NCBI GenBank assembly: GCA_002438785.1
Contig: DJQS01000017.1
Coordinates: forward strand, 1-64,000
DNA: 64,000 nt
Direction: 5' to 3'
Origin: Caryophanales bacterium UBA6380
GTDB taxonomy: Bacteria > Bacillota_I > Bacilli_A > RFN20 > CAG-826
A program made the translations under genes and the position numbers. Shown one piece after another: positions 27,226-36,464 of this stretch (its first letter is position 1; each line of letters begins with the position of its first letter). Under the pieces are notes generated by a model that had not been told where the DNA came from, did no database searches, and saw only the letters and a program-made list of their open reading frames with translations.

Positions 27226-27484
27226 AAAATTCTCCTTGTTGTTAATTTCATTATAACAAAAAAAGAAAAAATATATAGATATAATCGAATAAATTTTAAT
27301 ATTTATTTTAAAATTTATTGCAAAATAAAATAAATAATTTTAAGTTATTTTTTGCGGAATCAAAAATATTATATAACAAAAAATTGTTAACATAAACAAA
27401 AAAATTTTATTAGTTAATTTTATTCTAAATTATATAAAAAATGCTTTTATCTTAAGTTAAAACAAGTTATATTAAAGATTGTAA

Positions 27485-27571
27485 ATCGTGAAGTTTACGT
27501 TTGATTAAATTATTCAATAATTAGTTTTACAATATTAAATAGTATCTTTATTTAATTATATCTTCACGGAT
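27485..27571 (+). promoter_or_regulatory. Structured leader of the nucleoside-importer operon
   Basis: CGTGAAG (27487-27493) and CTTCACG (27562-27568) can close a 68-base loop just before AGGGAGG of the lipoprotein gene. I could not match it to a known riboswitch. It may be an RNA fold or two operator half-sites. The remaining bases of 27226-27597 are AT-rich with no other feature. Confidence 0.35.
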
Positions 27572-27597
27572 TATATATTTCTAAGGGAGGAAGAACA

Positions 27598-28770
27598 ATG
27601 AAAAGAAATATGTTTGTGTTTGGACTAGCAGCTTTAACTTTAGTAGGTGCTGGTTTAGTTAGTTGTGGAAATGATGATGTTGATGGTGGCAAAACAAAAA
27701 TTGCTATGATCACTGATTATGGAGATATTACTGATCAATCATTTAACCAAACTACTTGGGAAGGCGTTGTAGAATGGGGAAAAGAAAATAACTACGAAAC
27801 TAAATATTATAAACCTGCTGATAATAGTGATGCTGCTCGTATTGCTTCAGCTGAAAAAGCTATTGAAGAAGGATATGACGTAATTGTTATGCCAGGATAT
27901 GCTTTTGCTGCAACTATTAATAAAGTCGCTCCAGACTATAAAGATACTAAATTTATTGCTCTTGATGTTGCTAAAGGTGATTTATTAGCTGATTATTTTG
28001 GAAAAGAATATGATTATAATCCAGATAATGAAAAATGGAGTAGTTATACCTTACCAAGCAATGTTTATTCAGCAGTTTATCAAGAAGAGATTGCCGGTTT
28101 CTTTGCTGGATATGCAATTACTAAAGAAGGATATACTAAATCAGGATTTTTAGGTGGTATGGCAGTTCCTGCTGTTATTAGATATGGATATGGATTTGTC
28201 CAAGGTGTTAATGCTGCTGCTGAAGATGGAAAAGAATATGAGATGAAATATACTTATGGTGGACAATTCCAAGGTGATGCAGATATTACTGCTCGTACTG
28301 ATTTATGGTATCAAAGTGGTACTGAAATAGTCTTTGCTTGTGGTGGTGGAATTTATACATCAGCTTGTGAATCTGCTAAAAAATTAGAACCTATAGGAAA
28401 AGTTGTTGGTGTTGATACAGATCAAAGTGCTATTATTGATACAAATTATGGAGCTGGAATGTGTGTTACTTCTGCTATGAAAGGTTTAAAAGCAACTGTT
28501 TTATCAAAATTAACTGAAGTTGTTATCGATAAGAAATGGGAATCAAAAATTGAAACATTAGGTTTAGTAAGTGGAACTGATGTTGAAAAGAACTATGTTC
28601 AATTACCAACTGACACATGGTCAATGAAGAATTTTACTATCGATGATTATAAAGCTTTAGTTAAAGATGTTTATGAAGGAAAATATAAAGTTTCTAATAA
28701 TTCAAGTACTGAAACTCATCCTGAAACTAAAGCAAATGTAAAAGTTACATACGAAGCTAATATTAAATAA
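27598..28770 (+). CDS. BMP-family nucleoside-binding lipoprotein
   Basis: 390 residues with a lipobox LVSC (cysteine near residue 23) and AGGGAGG upstream. The mature protein reads KIAMITDYGDITDQSFNQTTWEGV, the signature start of BmpA/PnrA/Med proteins, which capture purine nucleosides for an ABC importer. Later GYAFAATINKVAPDYKDTKFIALD, FLGGMAVPAVIRYGYGFVQG and VFACGGGIYTSACE match the two-lobed fold. It is followed by the ATPase and two permeases in the order seen in other Firmicutes importers. The protein is tethered to the outer face of the membrane. Confidence 0.92.
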   Translation: MKRNMFVFGLAALTLVGAGLVSCGNDDVDGGKTKIAMITDYGDITDQSFNQTTWEGVVEWGKENNYETKYYKPADNSDAARIASAEKAIEEGYDVIVMPGYAFAATINKVAPDYKDTKFIALDVAKGDLLADYFGKEYDYNPDNEKWSSYTLPSNVYSAVYQEEIAGFFAGYAITKEGYTKSGFLGGMAVPAVIRYGYGFVQGVNAAAEDGKEYEMKYTYGGQFQGDADITARTDLWYQSGTEIVFACGGGIYTSACESAKKLEPIGKVVGVDTDQSAIIDTNYGAGMCVTSAMKGLKATVLSKLTEVVIDKKWESKIETLGLVSGTDVEKNYVQLPTDTWSMKNFTIDDYKALVKDVYEGKYKVSNNSSTETHPETKANVKVTYEANIK

Positions 28771-28775
28771 TTTAA

Positions 28776-28802
28776 TAATAGGGGCCTTTATGGCCCCTAT
28801 TA
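28776..28802 (+). terminator. Stem-loop between lipoprotein and ATPase genes (attenuator-like)
   Basis: TAATAGGGGCC and GGCCCCTATTA form an 11-bp stem with a TTTAT loop and no T-run. It lies in the 63-base gap. Such stems often protect the upstream mRNA or slow transcription, raising the binding protein over the membrane components. Confidence 0.6.
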
Positions 28803-28833
28803 ACTATAAAAACATCTATTAAGGAACATAAAT

Positions 28834-30393
28834 ATGGAAGAAAATAATAATTATGCTATTGAGATGATAGGCATTACTAAAGAATTTCCAGGTATTATCG
28901 CTAATGATAATGTAACTATTAGATTAAAACATGGCGAAATATTAGCTTTACTTGGTGAAAATGGTGCTGGTAAGTCTACACTAATGAGCGTTCTTTTTGG
29001 TATGTATACCCCTGAAAAAGGTATTATAAAAAAAGATGGTAAAGAAATTACTATAAAAAATCCAAACGATGCAACTAAATATAAAATAGGTATGGTTCAT
29101 CAACATTTTATGTTGATAGATGTGTTTACAGTTCTTGATAATATTATTTTAGGTGCTGAACCTAATGAAATAGGGTTTGTTAAAAGAAAAGAAGCTAAAG
29201 AAAAAATTTCTAAAATATGTAAAAAATATGGTTTTGATTTAGACTTAAATTCCAAAATTGAAGATTTAACAATTGGTGCTCAACAGAAAGTTGAAATTTT
29301 AAAAATGCTCTATCGTGAAAATGATATTCTAATTTTTGATGAGCCAACCGCAGTTTTAACTCCTCAAGAAATTGAAGAATTGATGCTTATTATGAAAAAT
29401 TTAGTTAAAGAAGGTAAGTCAATAATTTTCATAACTCATAAATTAGATGAAATTATGAAAGTGGCCGATGAGTGTACCGTATTAAGAAAAGGAAAGGTTA
29501 CTGGCACTGTTAAAGTAAAAGATACAAATAAAGAAGAACTTTCTGAGATGATGGTTGGACGTAAGGTTGAATTAAAACTTGATAAAAAACCATATAACCC
29601 AGGCAAGGTTATTTTAGAAGTTAAAAATTTAACAATGCATGATAAAGCAAGAAAAATTGATACTGTTAAAAACGTTTCTTTTGAGGTTCATGCTGGAGAA
29701 ATTCTTTGTATAGCTGGTATAGATGGAAACGGACAATCAGAATTGATTGGTGGAATTACTGGATTATTACCTATTAAGTCTGGTTCAATACTATTAGATG
29801 GCGAAAATATAACTAAAGATTCAATAAGAAAAAGAAATAATTTAGGTATTTCTCATATTCCTGAAGATCGACACAAATTTGGATTAGTTTTAGATTATAG
29901 CCTAGAAGAAAATTTAATTCTTCAAAAATATTTTTATCATGATTATCAAAAATTCACATGGATAAATAAGAAAAATAGAGAGAAATATGCTGATAATTTA
30001 ATTGGATTATTTGATATTAGGTCAGGACAAGGGAAAAATACTAAGGTTAGAAGTATGAGTGGTGGTAACCAACAAAAAGCTATCGTTGCTAGGGAAATTG
30101 AAAGAGATACAGATTTGTTAATTGCTGCTCAACCAACTAGAGGACTTGATGTTGGAGCTATTGAATATATTCATAGACAATTATTGAAACAAAGAGATTC
30201 TGGCAAAGCTGTTTTACTTGTTTCTTTAGAGTTAGAAGAAGTTTTTGGATTAGCTGATAGAATTTTAGTTATGCATGGTGGAGAAATTGTTGCTGAATGT
30301 GATCCTAATAAAGTAACAGTTAATGAACTAGGACTTTATATGGGTGGAGTTAAGCAAGATAGATTTAAGGAGGAAAATAATGATGAAAAGTAA
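28834..30393 (+). CDS. Nucleoside ABC importer, double ATPase
   Basis: 519 residues, two fused ABC domains as in sugar and nucleoside importers of the RbsA/NupO kind. Domain 1 has GENGAGKST, LTIGAQQKVEIL and DILIFDEPTAVLTP. Domain 2 has a degenerate P-loop GIDGNGQSEL, SMSGGNQQKAIVARE and IAAQPTRGLDVGA, so one ATP site is probably weak, as usual in this family. It powers import through the two permeases downstream. The stop overlaps the next start by 14 bases. Confidence 0.92.
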   Translation: MEENNNYAIEMIGITKEFPGIIANDNVTIRLKHGEILALLGENGAGKSTLMSVLFGMYTPEKGIIKKDGKEITIKNPNDATKYKIGMVHQHFMLIDVFTVLDNIILGAEPNEIGFVKRKEAKEKISKICKKYGFDLDLNSKIEDLTIGAQQKVEILKMLYRENDILIFDEPTAVLTPQEIEELMLIMKNLVKEGKSIIFITHKLDEIMKVADECTVLRKGKVTGTVKVKDTNKEELSEMMVGRKVELKLDKKPYNPGKVILEVKNLTMHDKARKIDTVKNVSFEVHAGEILCIAGIDGNGQSELIGGITGLLPIKSGSILLDGENITKDSIRKRNNLGISHIPEDRHKFGLVLDYSLEENLILQKYFYHDYQKFTWINKKNREKYADNLIGLFDIRSGQGKNTKVRSMSGGNQQKAIVAREIERDTDLLIAAQPTRGLDVGAIEYIHRQLLKQRDSGKAVLLVSLELEEVFGLADRILVMHGGEIVAECDPNKVTVNELGLYMGGVKQDRFKEENNDEK

Positions 30394-31804
30394 TGTTAAA
30401 GAATTTGGTAACAAAACCTCATTATTTTTTAAAAAAGTCTTTAAAAGTGAAGGATTTAATTCAATTTTAACATCTATTATATGTATATTAATAGGTTTAT
30501 TAATAGGATTTATTATTCTTTTATGTATTGCGCCAGAAGGAGCTTTAAAAGGAATTGAAACAATAATATTAAATTTCTTTGCTTATAAAAAAAGCAGTTT
30601 ACAATTAAAATATTTTGCAAAAACATTGACTTATACTGCTCCTCTTATTCTTTGTGGTGTTAGTGTATTATTTGCTTATAAAACTGGACTTTTTAATATT
30701 GGCGCTGCTGGTCAATATACAGTTGGAGCAGGGGTAGCAATAATCTCAGCTATTGCATGGCATTGTCCTTGGTATGTTTGCTTATTACTTGCTATGCTTG
30801 CGGGTGCTATTTGGGGATCTCTTGTTGGTTTATTAAAAGCTTTTTTTGGTATAAATGAAGTTATATCGGCAATTATGTTAAATTGGATAGGCTTATATTT
30901 AGTTAATATGTGTATACAACAAACTAGTGCATGGGATACAATAAAACGTGAAACTTATTCTATTGAAAGTTATGCAAAACAAGCAATATTACCAACATTA
31001 GGTTTAGATAAATTATTTAAATTCGACTACATAGGCTTAGGTTTAATTATAGCTTTGGTTGTTCCGATAATTATATTTATTATTTTGAAATATACAACTT
31101 TTGGTTATGAATTAAAGGCAACTGGATTTAATAAAAATGCTTCTAGATATGTAGGTATGAAAGAAAAATCAAATACTATTACTACTATGGCAATTAGTGG
31201 TGGATTAGCAGGTCTTGGAGCTGGAGTATTTTATTTAACTGGCGTTATGCCATATTATTGTCCAACTAGTGGGGCATTAGATATGGGATTTAATGGTATC
31301 TCAAGTGCTTTTTTAGGCGGATTAAATCCAATTGGAACCATATTTAGTTCATATTTTTTAACTCATATTGGTCAGGCTGGTGCTTCCCTTGATACAACTT
31401 ATTATAGTTCACAAATTTCGGATCTTATTTCTTCTATTATTATTTACTTATGTGCCTTTACTCATATGTTTAGATATTTATTAAAAGTAGGACCAAAGAA
31501 TATTAATAATTGGTTTAAAAATTTATTTACAAAGTTAAAATTTAAAAAAATAAGTGAAAACGGGGACGTTCTTGATAAAGAAAACCTTAAAAACACTGAA
31601 ACTAACACGCTTGAAATACAAGAAAATGTTGAAGTAAATAATAACGAAATGCAGATTAATGAAAAGGTAACTATTAAGAAAGAAAAGGATAATTTTTTTA
31701 CAAAATTAAAGAGATTATTTATAAATTTATGGAATAAAACAAAGACATTCTTTATAAATCTTTTTAATAAAGTAAAAAATTTATTTAAAAAGAAAAAAGA
31801 TTAA
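30380..31804 (+). CDS. Nucleoside ABC importer, permease 1, with cationic tail
   Basis: I start at ATG 30380 behind AAGGAGG (30367-30373); the frame also opens 36 bases earlier without a ribosome site. The 474-residue permease has about ten membrane segments and the family motif TGLFNIGAAGQYTVGAG near residues 105-121. Unlike typical members (about 350 residues) it carries an extra soluble tail of about 90 residues: an acidic asparagine-rich part, then FFTKLKRLFINLW...LFKKKKD, a strongly basic amphipathic helix. The tail may lie on the membrane surface. It acts with the second permease. Confidence 0.88.
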   Translation: MMKSNVKEFGNKTSLFFKKVFKSEGFNSILTSIICILIGLLIGFIILLCIAPEGALKGIETIILNFFAYKKSSLQLKYFAKTLTYTAPLILCGVSVLFAYKTGLFNIGAAGQYTVGAGVAIISAIAWHCPWYVCLLLAMLAGAIWGSLVGLLKAFFGINEVISAIMLNWIGLYLVNMCIQQTSAWDTIKRETYSIESYAKQAILPTLGLDKLFKFDYIGLGLIIALVVPIIIFIILKYTTFGYELKATGFNKNASRYVGMKEKSNTITTMAISGGLAGLGAGVFYLTGVMPYYCPTSGALDMGFNGISSAFLGGLNPIGTIFSSYFLTHIGQAGASLDTTYYSSQISDLISSIIIYLCAFTHMFRYLLKVGPKNINNWFKNLFTKLKFKKISENGDVLDKENLKNTETNTLEIQENVEVNNNEMQINEKVTIKKEKDNFFTKLKRLFINLWNKTKTFFINLFNKVKNLFKKKKD

Positions 31805-31820
31805 CTAGGAGGAAATAAAA

Positions 31821-32756
31821 ATGTTACTTATTCAATATACATTAGTATTTGCTACAGTTCTTGCTTTAGTTGCTTTAGCTGGAATGTTTTCTGAAAGAAG
31901 TGGTGTTATTAATTTAGGACTTGAAGGAACTATGGTTATGGGTGCTTTAGGTGGTGCACTTATGATGCATTATTTGCCTGTTAATACAAATGGTTTTGTT
32001 GTAGTTTTTGTTAGTATTTTAGGAAGTTTAGTTTTTGGATTAATTTATTCAATGTTATTATCGGTAGCTAGTGTAACTTTTAAAGCAGATCAAACGATCA
32101 CTGGTACTGCTATGAATATTATGGCTCCAGCTTTAGCTACAGTTATAGTTAAAGCAATCACCTTAAAAGAAACAGGCAAAGCTAGTCCTAAATTAGATTA
32201 TATTCAATTTCACAATTATTTTGTTTTTAAAATTGGTAAAATGGAATTTAACTATTTCTTTATATTAATGATTATATTAGTAATTATTGCTTGGATTTTA
32301 CTTTATAAAACAAAATTTGGTATGAGACTTATGAGCTGTGGAGAAAATCCTCAGGCTGCTGATAGTGTTGGCATTAATGTTACTAAATATCGTTATACTG
32401 GTGTTGCTATATCTGGATTATTAGGTGGTTTAGGTGGATTTGCTTTTATTAATTCAGCTAATAGTAGTTGGCCATTTGATTCTGGAGTTGCTGGATTTGG
32501 ATTTTTAGCTTTAGCAGTTATGATATTTGGGCAATGGAAGCCAATATTTATTTGTTTAGGTGCTTTATTATTTGGATTCTTTAGAACGTTTGGTATTGTT
32601 TATACTTCATATTCTTGGATTGAAAAATTAAGTATAAATCCAATTTTCTATCAAATGTTACCTTATATTGTTTGTTTAATTGTATTAATGTTTACTAGTA
32701 AAAAATCTAGAGCTCCTAAAGCTGAAGGTATACCATATAATAAATCAAGTAGATAA
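31821..32756 (+). CDS. Nucleoside ABC importer, permease 2
   Basis: 311 residues, AGGAGG upstream, 16 bases after permease 1. It has eight to ten membrane segments and the conserved MFSERSGVINLGLEGTMVMGAL near the N-terminus and MRLMSCGENPQAADSVGINV in the cytosolic coupling loop that meets the ATPase. It completes a four-gene importer (lipoprotein, ATPase, two permeases). A clear terminator follows. Confidence 0.92.
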   Translation: MLLIQYTLVFATVLALVALAGMFSERSGVINLGLEGTMVMGALGGALMMHYLPVNTNGFVVVFVSILGSLVFGLIYSMLLSVASVTFKADQTITGTAMNIMAPALATVIVKAITLKETGKASPKLDYIQFHNYFVFKIGKMEFNYFFILMIILVIIAWILLYKTKFGMRLMSCGENPQAADSVGINVTKYRYTGVAISGLLGGLGGFAFINSANSSWPFDSGVAGFGFLALAVMIFGQWKPIFICLGALLFGFFRTFGIVYTSYSWIEKLSINPIFYQMLPYIVCLIVLMFTSKKSRAPKAEGIPYNKSSR

Positions 32757-32788
32757 ATAATAATAATTTGATAATTTGATAATTTGTT

Positions 32789-32824
32789 GGAGTTTATAAC
32801 AATCTTATAAACTCCTTTTATTTT
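32789..32824 (+). terminator. Terminator of the nucleoside-importer operon
   Basis: GGAGTTTATAA (32789-32799) pairs with TTATAAACTCC (32805-32815), followed by TTTTATTTT. Confidence 0.85.
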
Positions 32825-32862
32825 ACTTAAAATAAAGATTGTATCTTAATAAAATATTTTTA

Positions 32863-32891
32863 TTTAAATCATACTAATAATGCTTTATACT
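32863..32891 (+). promoter_or_regulatory. Candidate promoter of the EF-G-like gene
   Basis: TTTAAA (32863-32868) and TATACT (32886-32891) are 17 bases apart. Transcription would begin near 32898, which places the cre site at about +8 to +24. Confidence 0.4.
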
Positions 32892-32905
32892 AAAAGTAAT
32901 AATTA

Positions 32906-32921
32906 ATGTAAGCGCTTACAT
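32906..32921. promoter_or_regulatory. CcpA cre site (perfect palindrome)
   Basis: ATGTAAGCGCTTACAT fits the catabolite response element consensus TGWAANCGNTNWCA at every position and is fully symmetric. It sits 12 bases before AGGAGGA of the EF-G-like gene, downstream of the probable start point, the usual place for CcpA roadblock repression. Confidence 0.75.
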
Positions 32922-32946
32922 TTTTGCTTACTAGGAGGACATAATA

Positions 32947-35001
32947 ATGGATTTACTCTCTTGTAATATCCGCAATATTGCGGTACTTGGTCATCAAGGT
33001 GTTGGTAAAACAACTCTTGTTGAATCGTTATTTGCTATGACTAATAAAGTAACTAAAGGTAGTGTAGAAAAAAAGAATACTATAAGTGACTTTCTAAAAG
33101 AAGAAAAAGTTAGATTAAGTTCTACATCTACATCAATAGTTCCTATTTTTTATAAAGATCATAAGATTAACTTATTAGATATTCCAGGAAATGATGATTT
33201 TATTTGGGAAGCTCTTAGTATTACCCATACTGTTAAAGGGGCGGTTTTAATAATTGATGCTAATAGTAAAGTTCAAGTTGGTACGATTAAATACTATAAA
33301 ATGTTAAGAAAAAGAGGCATACCAACTTTATTATTTGTGAATAAAATGGATAAAGGCAATCCTAATTTTGATGATATCATGTCTGATATAACATCAAAAT
33401 TAGGAAAAGTATGTATCCCTTTTACTTATCCGCTTGGACATAATGATAATTTTGATGGATTTGTAAATGTTGTTGATCTTAAAGCTAGAAAATATAATGG
33501 AAAAGAATGTGTTGATGACATTATTTATGAAGATAAAAAATTAAAAGTATTTGAATTACATAACACAATTTGTGAAGCTGTTGCTCTAACTAATGATGCC
33601 TTACTTGATAAATTTTTTAGTGGAGAACCTTTAACTAATGAAGAAATTCATAAAGGTTTAAGAGAGTCTGTTTTAAAAGGTGAATTAGTTCCAGTTATTT
33701 TTGGTAGTGCACTTAATAATATTGGTTTAAATACTGTTTTAAGTATGTTTATTGATTATTTACCTAATCCAACTGATTTAAAGCCATATGTTGGAGTAGA
33801 TGAAAATAACAATGAAATATTTAGAAAGACTGATGTTAATGAACCATTTAGTTCTTATGTATTTAAAACGACAGTTGATCCTTATTTAGGAAATATCAAT
33901 TATTTAAAAATAGATAGCGGTATATTGCATTTAGGTGATGAAGTTTATTGTCCAGAAACAAATGAAACTATAAAGATAAGTTCACTATTTTCTTTATGTG
34001 GAAAAGAACAAACTAATGTTAATGAAGCTATTGCTGGTGATATTGTTTGTGTCTCTAAATTAGATGATATAAAAACAGGTTATACATTATGTGATAAAAA
34101 TAACATTATTAAATATAAAGAAATTAAATTCCCGACAGCAGTTGTCTTTAAAGCAATATCATTAAAAGATAAAAAGGATGAAGAAAAGCTAAATCCAGTA
34201 TTGAGCAAAATAAAAAGAGAAGATCCTACAATTGAAGTAAAAAGAAATGTTGAAACTAAACAACTTCTTATTGGTGGACTTAGTGAATCACATTTACAAT
34301 TTATTTTTGATAAAATCAAAAATAATTATGGATTAGAATTAATTATAAATGCTCCAAAAATTTGTTATCGTGAAACTATTAAAGGAAGTGCAACAGCTAC
34401 TGGTAAATATATTAAGCAATCTGGTGGAAGTGGATTTTATGGGGTTGTCGAAATGAAATTTGAACCTTCTAAGGAATCGATATTTACTGAAGAAATATTT
34501 GGAGGTAGTGTTCCTAAAAACTATTTTCCAGCAGTAGAAAAAGGATTTTTTGAGGCCTTACAAAGTGGATTACTTGCAGGATTCCCTGTAATTGGAGTAA
34601 AAGCTACTTTACTTGATGGAAAATATCACCCAGTAGATAGTAATGAATTAGCTTTTAAAATGGCTAGTATATTAGCTTTTAAAGAAGCATATATGAAATG
34701 TAAACCTACAATTTTAGAACCTATTTTAAAAGTATTTATTTATATTAATAATCAATATATTGGCGATGTTTTAAGTGATTTAAATAGTCGTAGAGCGAAA
34801 GTTCAAGAAGTGATTGATAAAGAAGATGAGACAACATTAGTTATTGCACATATTCCAGAAAGTGAAACTTTAGATTATGTAACTAAATTAAAAGCTCTTA
34901 CTCAAGGAAGTGGTTATTTTAATCGAGAGTTTATTGATTATGAGGAAGTACCTGAATCAATGAAAACTAAGGTTATAAAAGAATGTAGTTTATTAAAATA
35001 A
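32947..35001 (+). CDS. Elongation factor G paralogue (EF-G-like GTPase)
   Basis: 684 residues, the five-domain EF-G layout. G1 is GHQGVGKTTL, G3 is DIPGNDDF (canonical EF-G has DTPGHVDF) and G4 is NKMD. Domain IV keeps ETIKGSATATGKYIKQSGGSGFYG and the C-terminal domain is present. The missing histidine in the G3 motif and the overall divergence place it with FusA2-type paralogues, not with the housekeeping translocase. Possible roles are a growth-state-specific or ribosome-recycling GTPase. The cre site upstream suggests that carbon supply controls it. Confidence 0.85.
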   Translation: MDLLSCNIRNIAVLGHQGVGKTTLVESLFAMTNKVTKGSVEKKNTISDFLKEEKVRLSSTSTSIVPIFYKDHKINLLDIPGNDDFIWEALSITHTVKGAVLIIDANSKVQVGTIKYYKMLRKRGIPTLLFVNKMDKGNPNFDDIMSDITSKLGKVCIPFTYPLGHNDNFDGFVNVVDLKARKYNGKECVDDIIYEDKKLKVFELHNTICEAVALTNDALLDKFFSGEPLTNEEIHKGLRESVLKGELVPVIFGSALNNIGLNTVLSMFIDYLPNPTDLKPYVGVDENNNEIFRKTDVNEPFSSYVFKTTVDPYLGNINYLKIDSGILHLGDEVYCPETNETIKISSLFSLCGKEQTNVNEAIAGDIVCVSKLDDIKTGYTLCDKNNIIKYKEIKFPTAVVFKAISLKDKKDEEKLNPVLSKIKREDPTIEVKRNVETKQLLIGGLSESHLQFIFDKIKNNYGLELIINAPKICYRETIKGSATATGKYIKQSGGSGFYGVVEMKFEPSKESIFTEEIFGGSVPKNYFPAVEKGFFEALQSGLLAGFPVIGVKATLLDGKYHPVDSNELAFKMASILAFKEAYMKCKPTILEPILKVFIYINNQYIGDVLSDLNSRRAKVQEVIDKEDETTLVIAHIPESETLDYVTKLKALTQGSGYFNREFIDYEEVPESMKTKVIKECSLLK

Positions 35002-35007
35002 TTACTT

Positions 35008-35037
35008 AAAGGACTCAAATGAGTCCTTTATTATTTA
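35008..35037 (+). terminator. Terminator of the EF-G-like gene
   Basis: AAAGGACTCA (35008-35017) and TGAGTCCTTT (35020-35029) with a two-base loop, then TATTATTT. Confidence 0.85.
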
Positions 35038-35108
35038 TAGAATTAAAAACCTTGCAAAACTTTATTATTTTTATAAATTATTTTTTAAATATATGCTAAA
35101 ATCAATTC

Positions 35109-36284
35109 ATGAAAGAAAAAAGTGATGTAAATAAATACCAATATTATGATTTATTTGATTATGTATCTAGAGTAGGTAACTATAATTTTAATGAAGTAAA
35201 TTTTAATATTATTGATGCACTTATTTTTGCAACATTATCTTATTATTATTTTGACTTTATGAAAATAAAAGAGAATTCTACTTTAACATTATTTGATGCT
35301 GTTCATATCTATCGAATGTATCCTAATTTAATGTATGAAGCAGATCTAAAAAGTGTACGTAATGATTTTTTAAAATATTTAATAGAATTTGATCGTTATA
35401 AGAATCTTGAATTATCTAATTATGAACATATAATATCAGAGAAAGCTGAGCAACAGTTTTCTGCTTTAACAATTAAATTGAATAATGATACAGCTTTTAT
35501 TTCTTTTAGTGGAACTGATGCGACTTTAATAGGTTTTAAAGAAGACTTCAATATGTCTTTTTTAGATATTATTCCTTCACAAGTTTCAGCTAAAAAATAT
35601 ATTAATAATAAAATATATAAAAAATATAAAAACTTATATTTAGGTGGACATTCTAAAGGTGGTAATTTATCTTTATATGCTGGATTAACATCTGAACAAA
35701 TAATATATAGAAAAATTAAAAACATTTTTAATTTTGATGGTCCTGGATTATCTCATGTTATTAATAAACCTCGTTATGCTAACATGCAAAATAAAATTAT
35801 TACAATCATACCAAATATGTCTATAGTTGGTATGATATTTACAGATTATAACGATAGTTATGTAATTGAATCATATAATCAAGGATTATTACAACACGAT
35901 TCTTTTTCTTGGAAGATAGATAATAATAATCATTTTGTTTTTGCTACACATTTAGCTAGATCTAGTAAATGTTTAAATAAATCATTACAAAAATATTTTG
36001 CTAATCTAAGTAAAGAAGATCGTGAAAAATATATTGATATATTATGGCTTCTTGTAAAAGAAACAAATGCTAAAGATGTTTTTGAACTTAGAGACAACTT
36101 ATTAGGTAATTTTTATAAAATGATTAAAGTTTATTCGAAGTTATCAAAAGATGAAAAAGAAATGTTTAAGAAGAATAGTCTTTATTTTCTTAAAGCTCTT
36201 AAAGACGAAACTTTGCACTTAAATGATAAAGTAAATGATATTAAATACGCTAACGAGAACAAGTTTGATTATTTTGAAATCTAA
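35109..36284 (+). CDS. Mbeg1-like alpha/beta hydrolase (DUF2974)
   Basis: 391 residues. The first half ends in AFISFSGTDATLIGFKEDFNMSF, a lipase-type strand, followed by LYLGGHSKGGNLSLYAG, where GHSKG is the nucleophile elbow (GxSxG). FNFDGPGLS then follows, typical of DUF2974/Mbeg1-like proteins of Firmicutes. A cytoplasmic hydrolase acting on an unknown lipid or ester is likely. No signal peptide. The ribosome site is weak. The gene stands alone between terminators. Confidence 0.8.
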   Translation: MKEKSDVNKYQYYDLFDYVSRVGNYNFNEVNFNIIDALIFATLSYYYFDFMKIKENSTLTLFDAVHIYRMYPNLMYEADLKSVRNDFLKYLIEFDRYKNLELSNYEHIISEKAEQQFSALTIKLNNDTAFISFSGTDATLIGFKEDFNMSFLDIIPSQVSAKKYINNKIYKKYKNLYLGGHSKGGNLSLYAGLTSEQIIYRKIKNIFNFDGPGLSHVINKPRYANMQNKIITIIPNMSIVGMIFTDYNDSYVIESYNQGLLQHDSFSWKIDNNNHFVFATHLARSSKCLNKSLQKYFANLSKEDREKYIDILWLLVKETNAKDVFELRDNLLGNFYKMIKVYSKLSKDEKEMFKKNSLYFLKALKDETLHLNDKVNDIKYANENKFDYFEI

Positions 36285-36285
36285 G

Positions 36286-36299
36286 TATAACCGCTTTCA
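36286..36299. promoter_or_regulatory. cre-like half-conserved site
   Basis: TATAACCGCTTTCA matches the cre consensus except for A in place of G at the second position. It lies just after the hydrolase stop and before the terminator, so its role, if any, is unclear. Confidence 0.25.
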
Positions 36300-36320
36300 T
36301 AATTTTAATGTATTGTAGTT

Positions 36321-36352
36321 AAAAGTATTGATAACATCAATACTTTTTTAAT
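36321..36352 (+). terminator. Terminator after the hydrolase gene
   Basis: AAAAGTATTGAT and ATCAATACTTTT around AAC, followed by TTAATTT. Confidence 0.8.
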
Positions 36353-36364
36353 TTAAAAATTAAT

Positions 36365-36378
36365 TGAAAGTGCTTTCA
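36365..36378. promoter_or_regulatory. CcpA cre-like site upstream of a 48-aa ORF
   Basis: TGAAAGTGCTTTCA differs from the cre consensus only in TG for the central CG. It lies 87 bases before the small gene at 36465, in the promoter region. Confidence 0.5.
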
Positions 36379-36464
36379 GTTACTATTTTAGTATGTATTT
36401 TTTGATTTATTTTATTTTAATTTAACACTATATTAATACTGTAAAAAGTAAGGAGAAAAAAGAT

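Noticed and set aside
27485..27571. Purine riboswitch ahead of the nucleoside importer
   Set aside because: The conserved loops of the purine aptamer are not found; only a weak long-range stem is visible.
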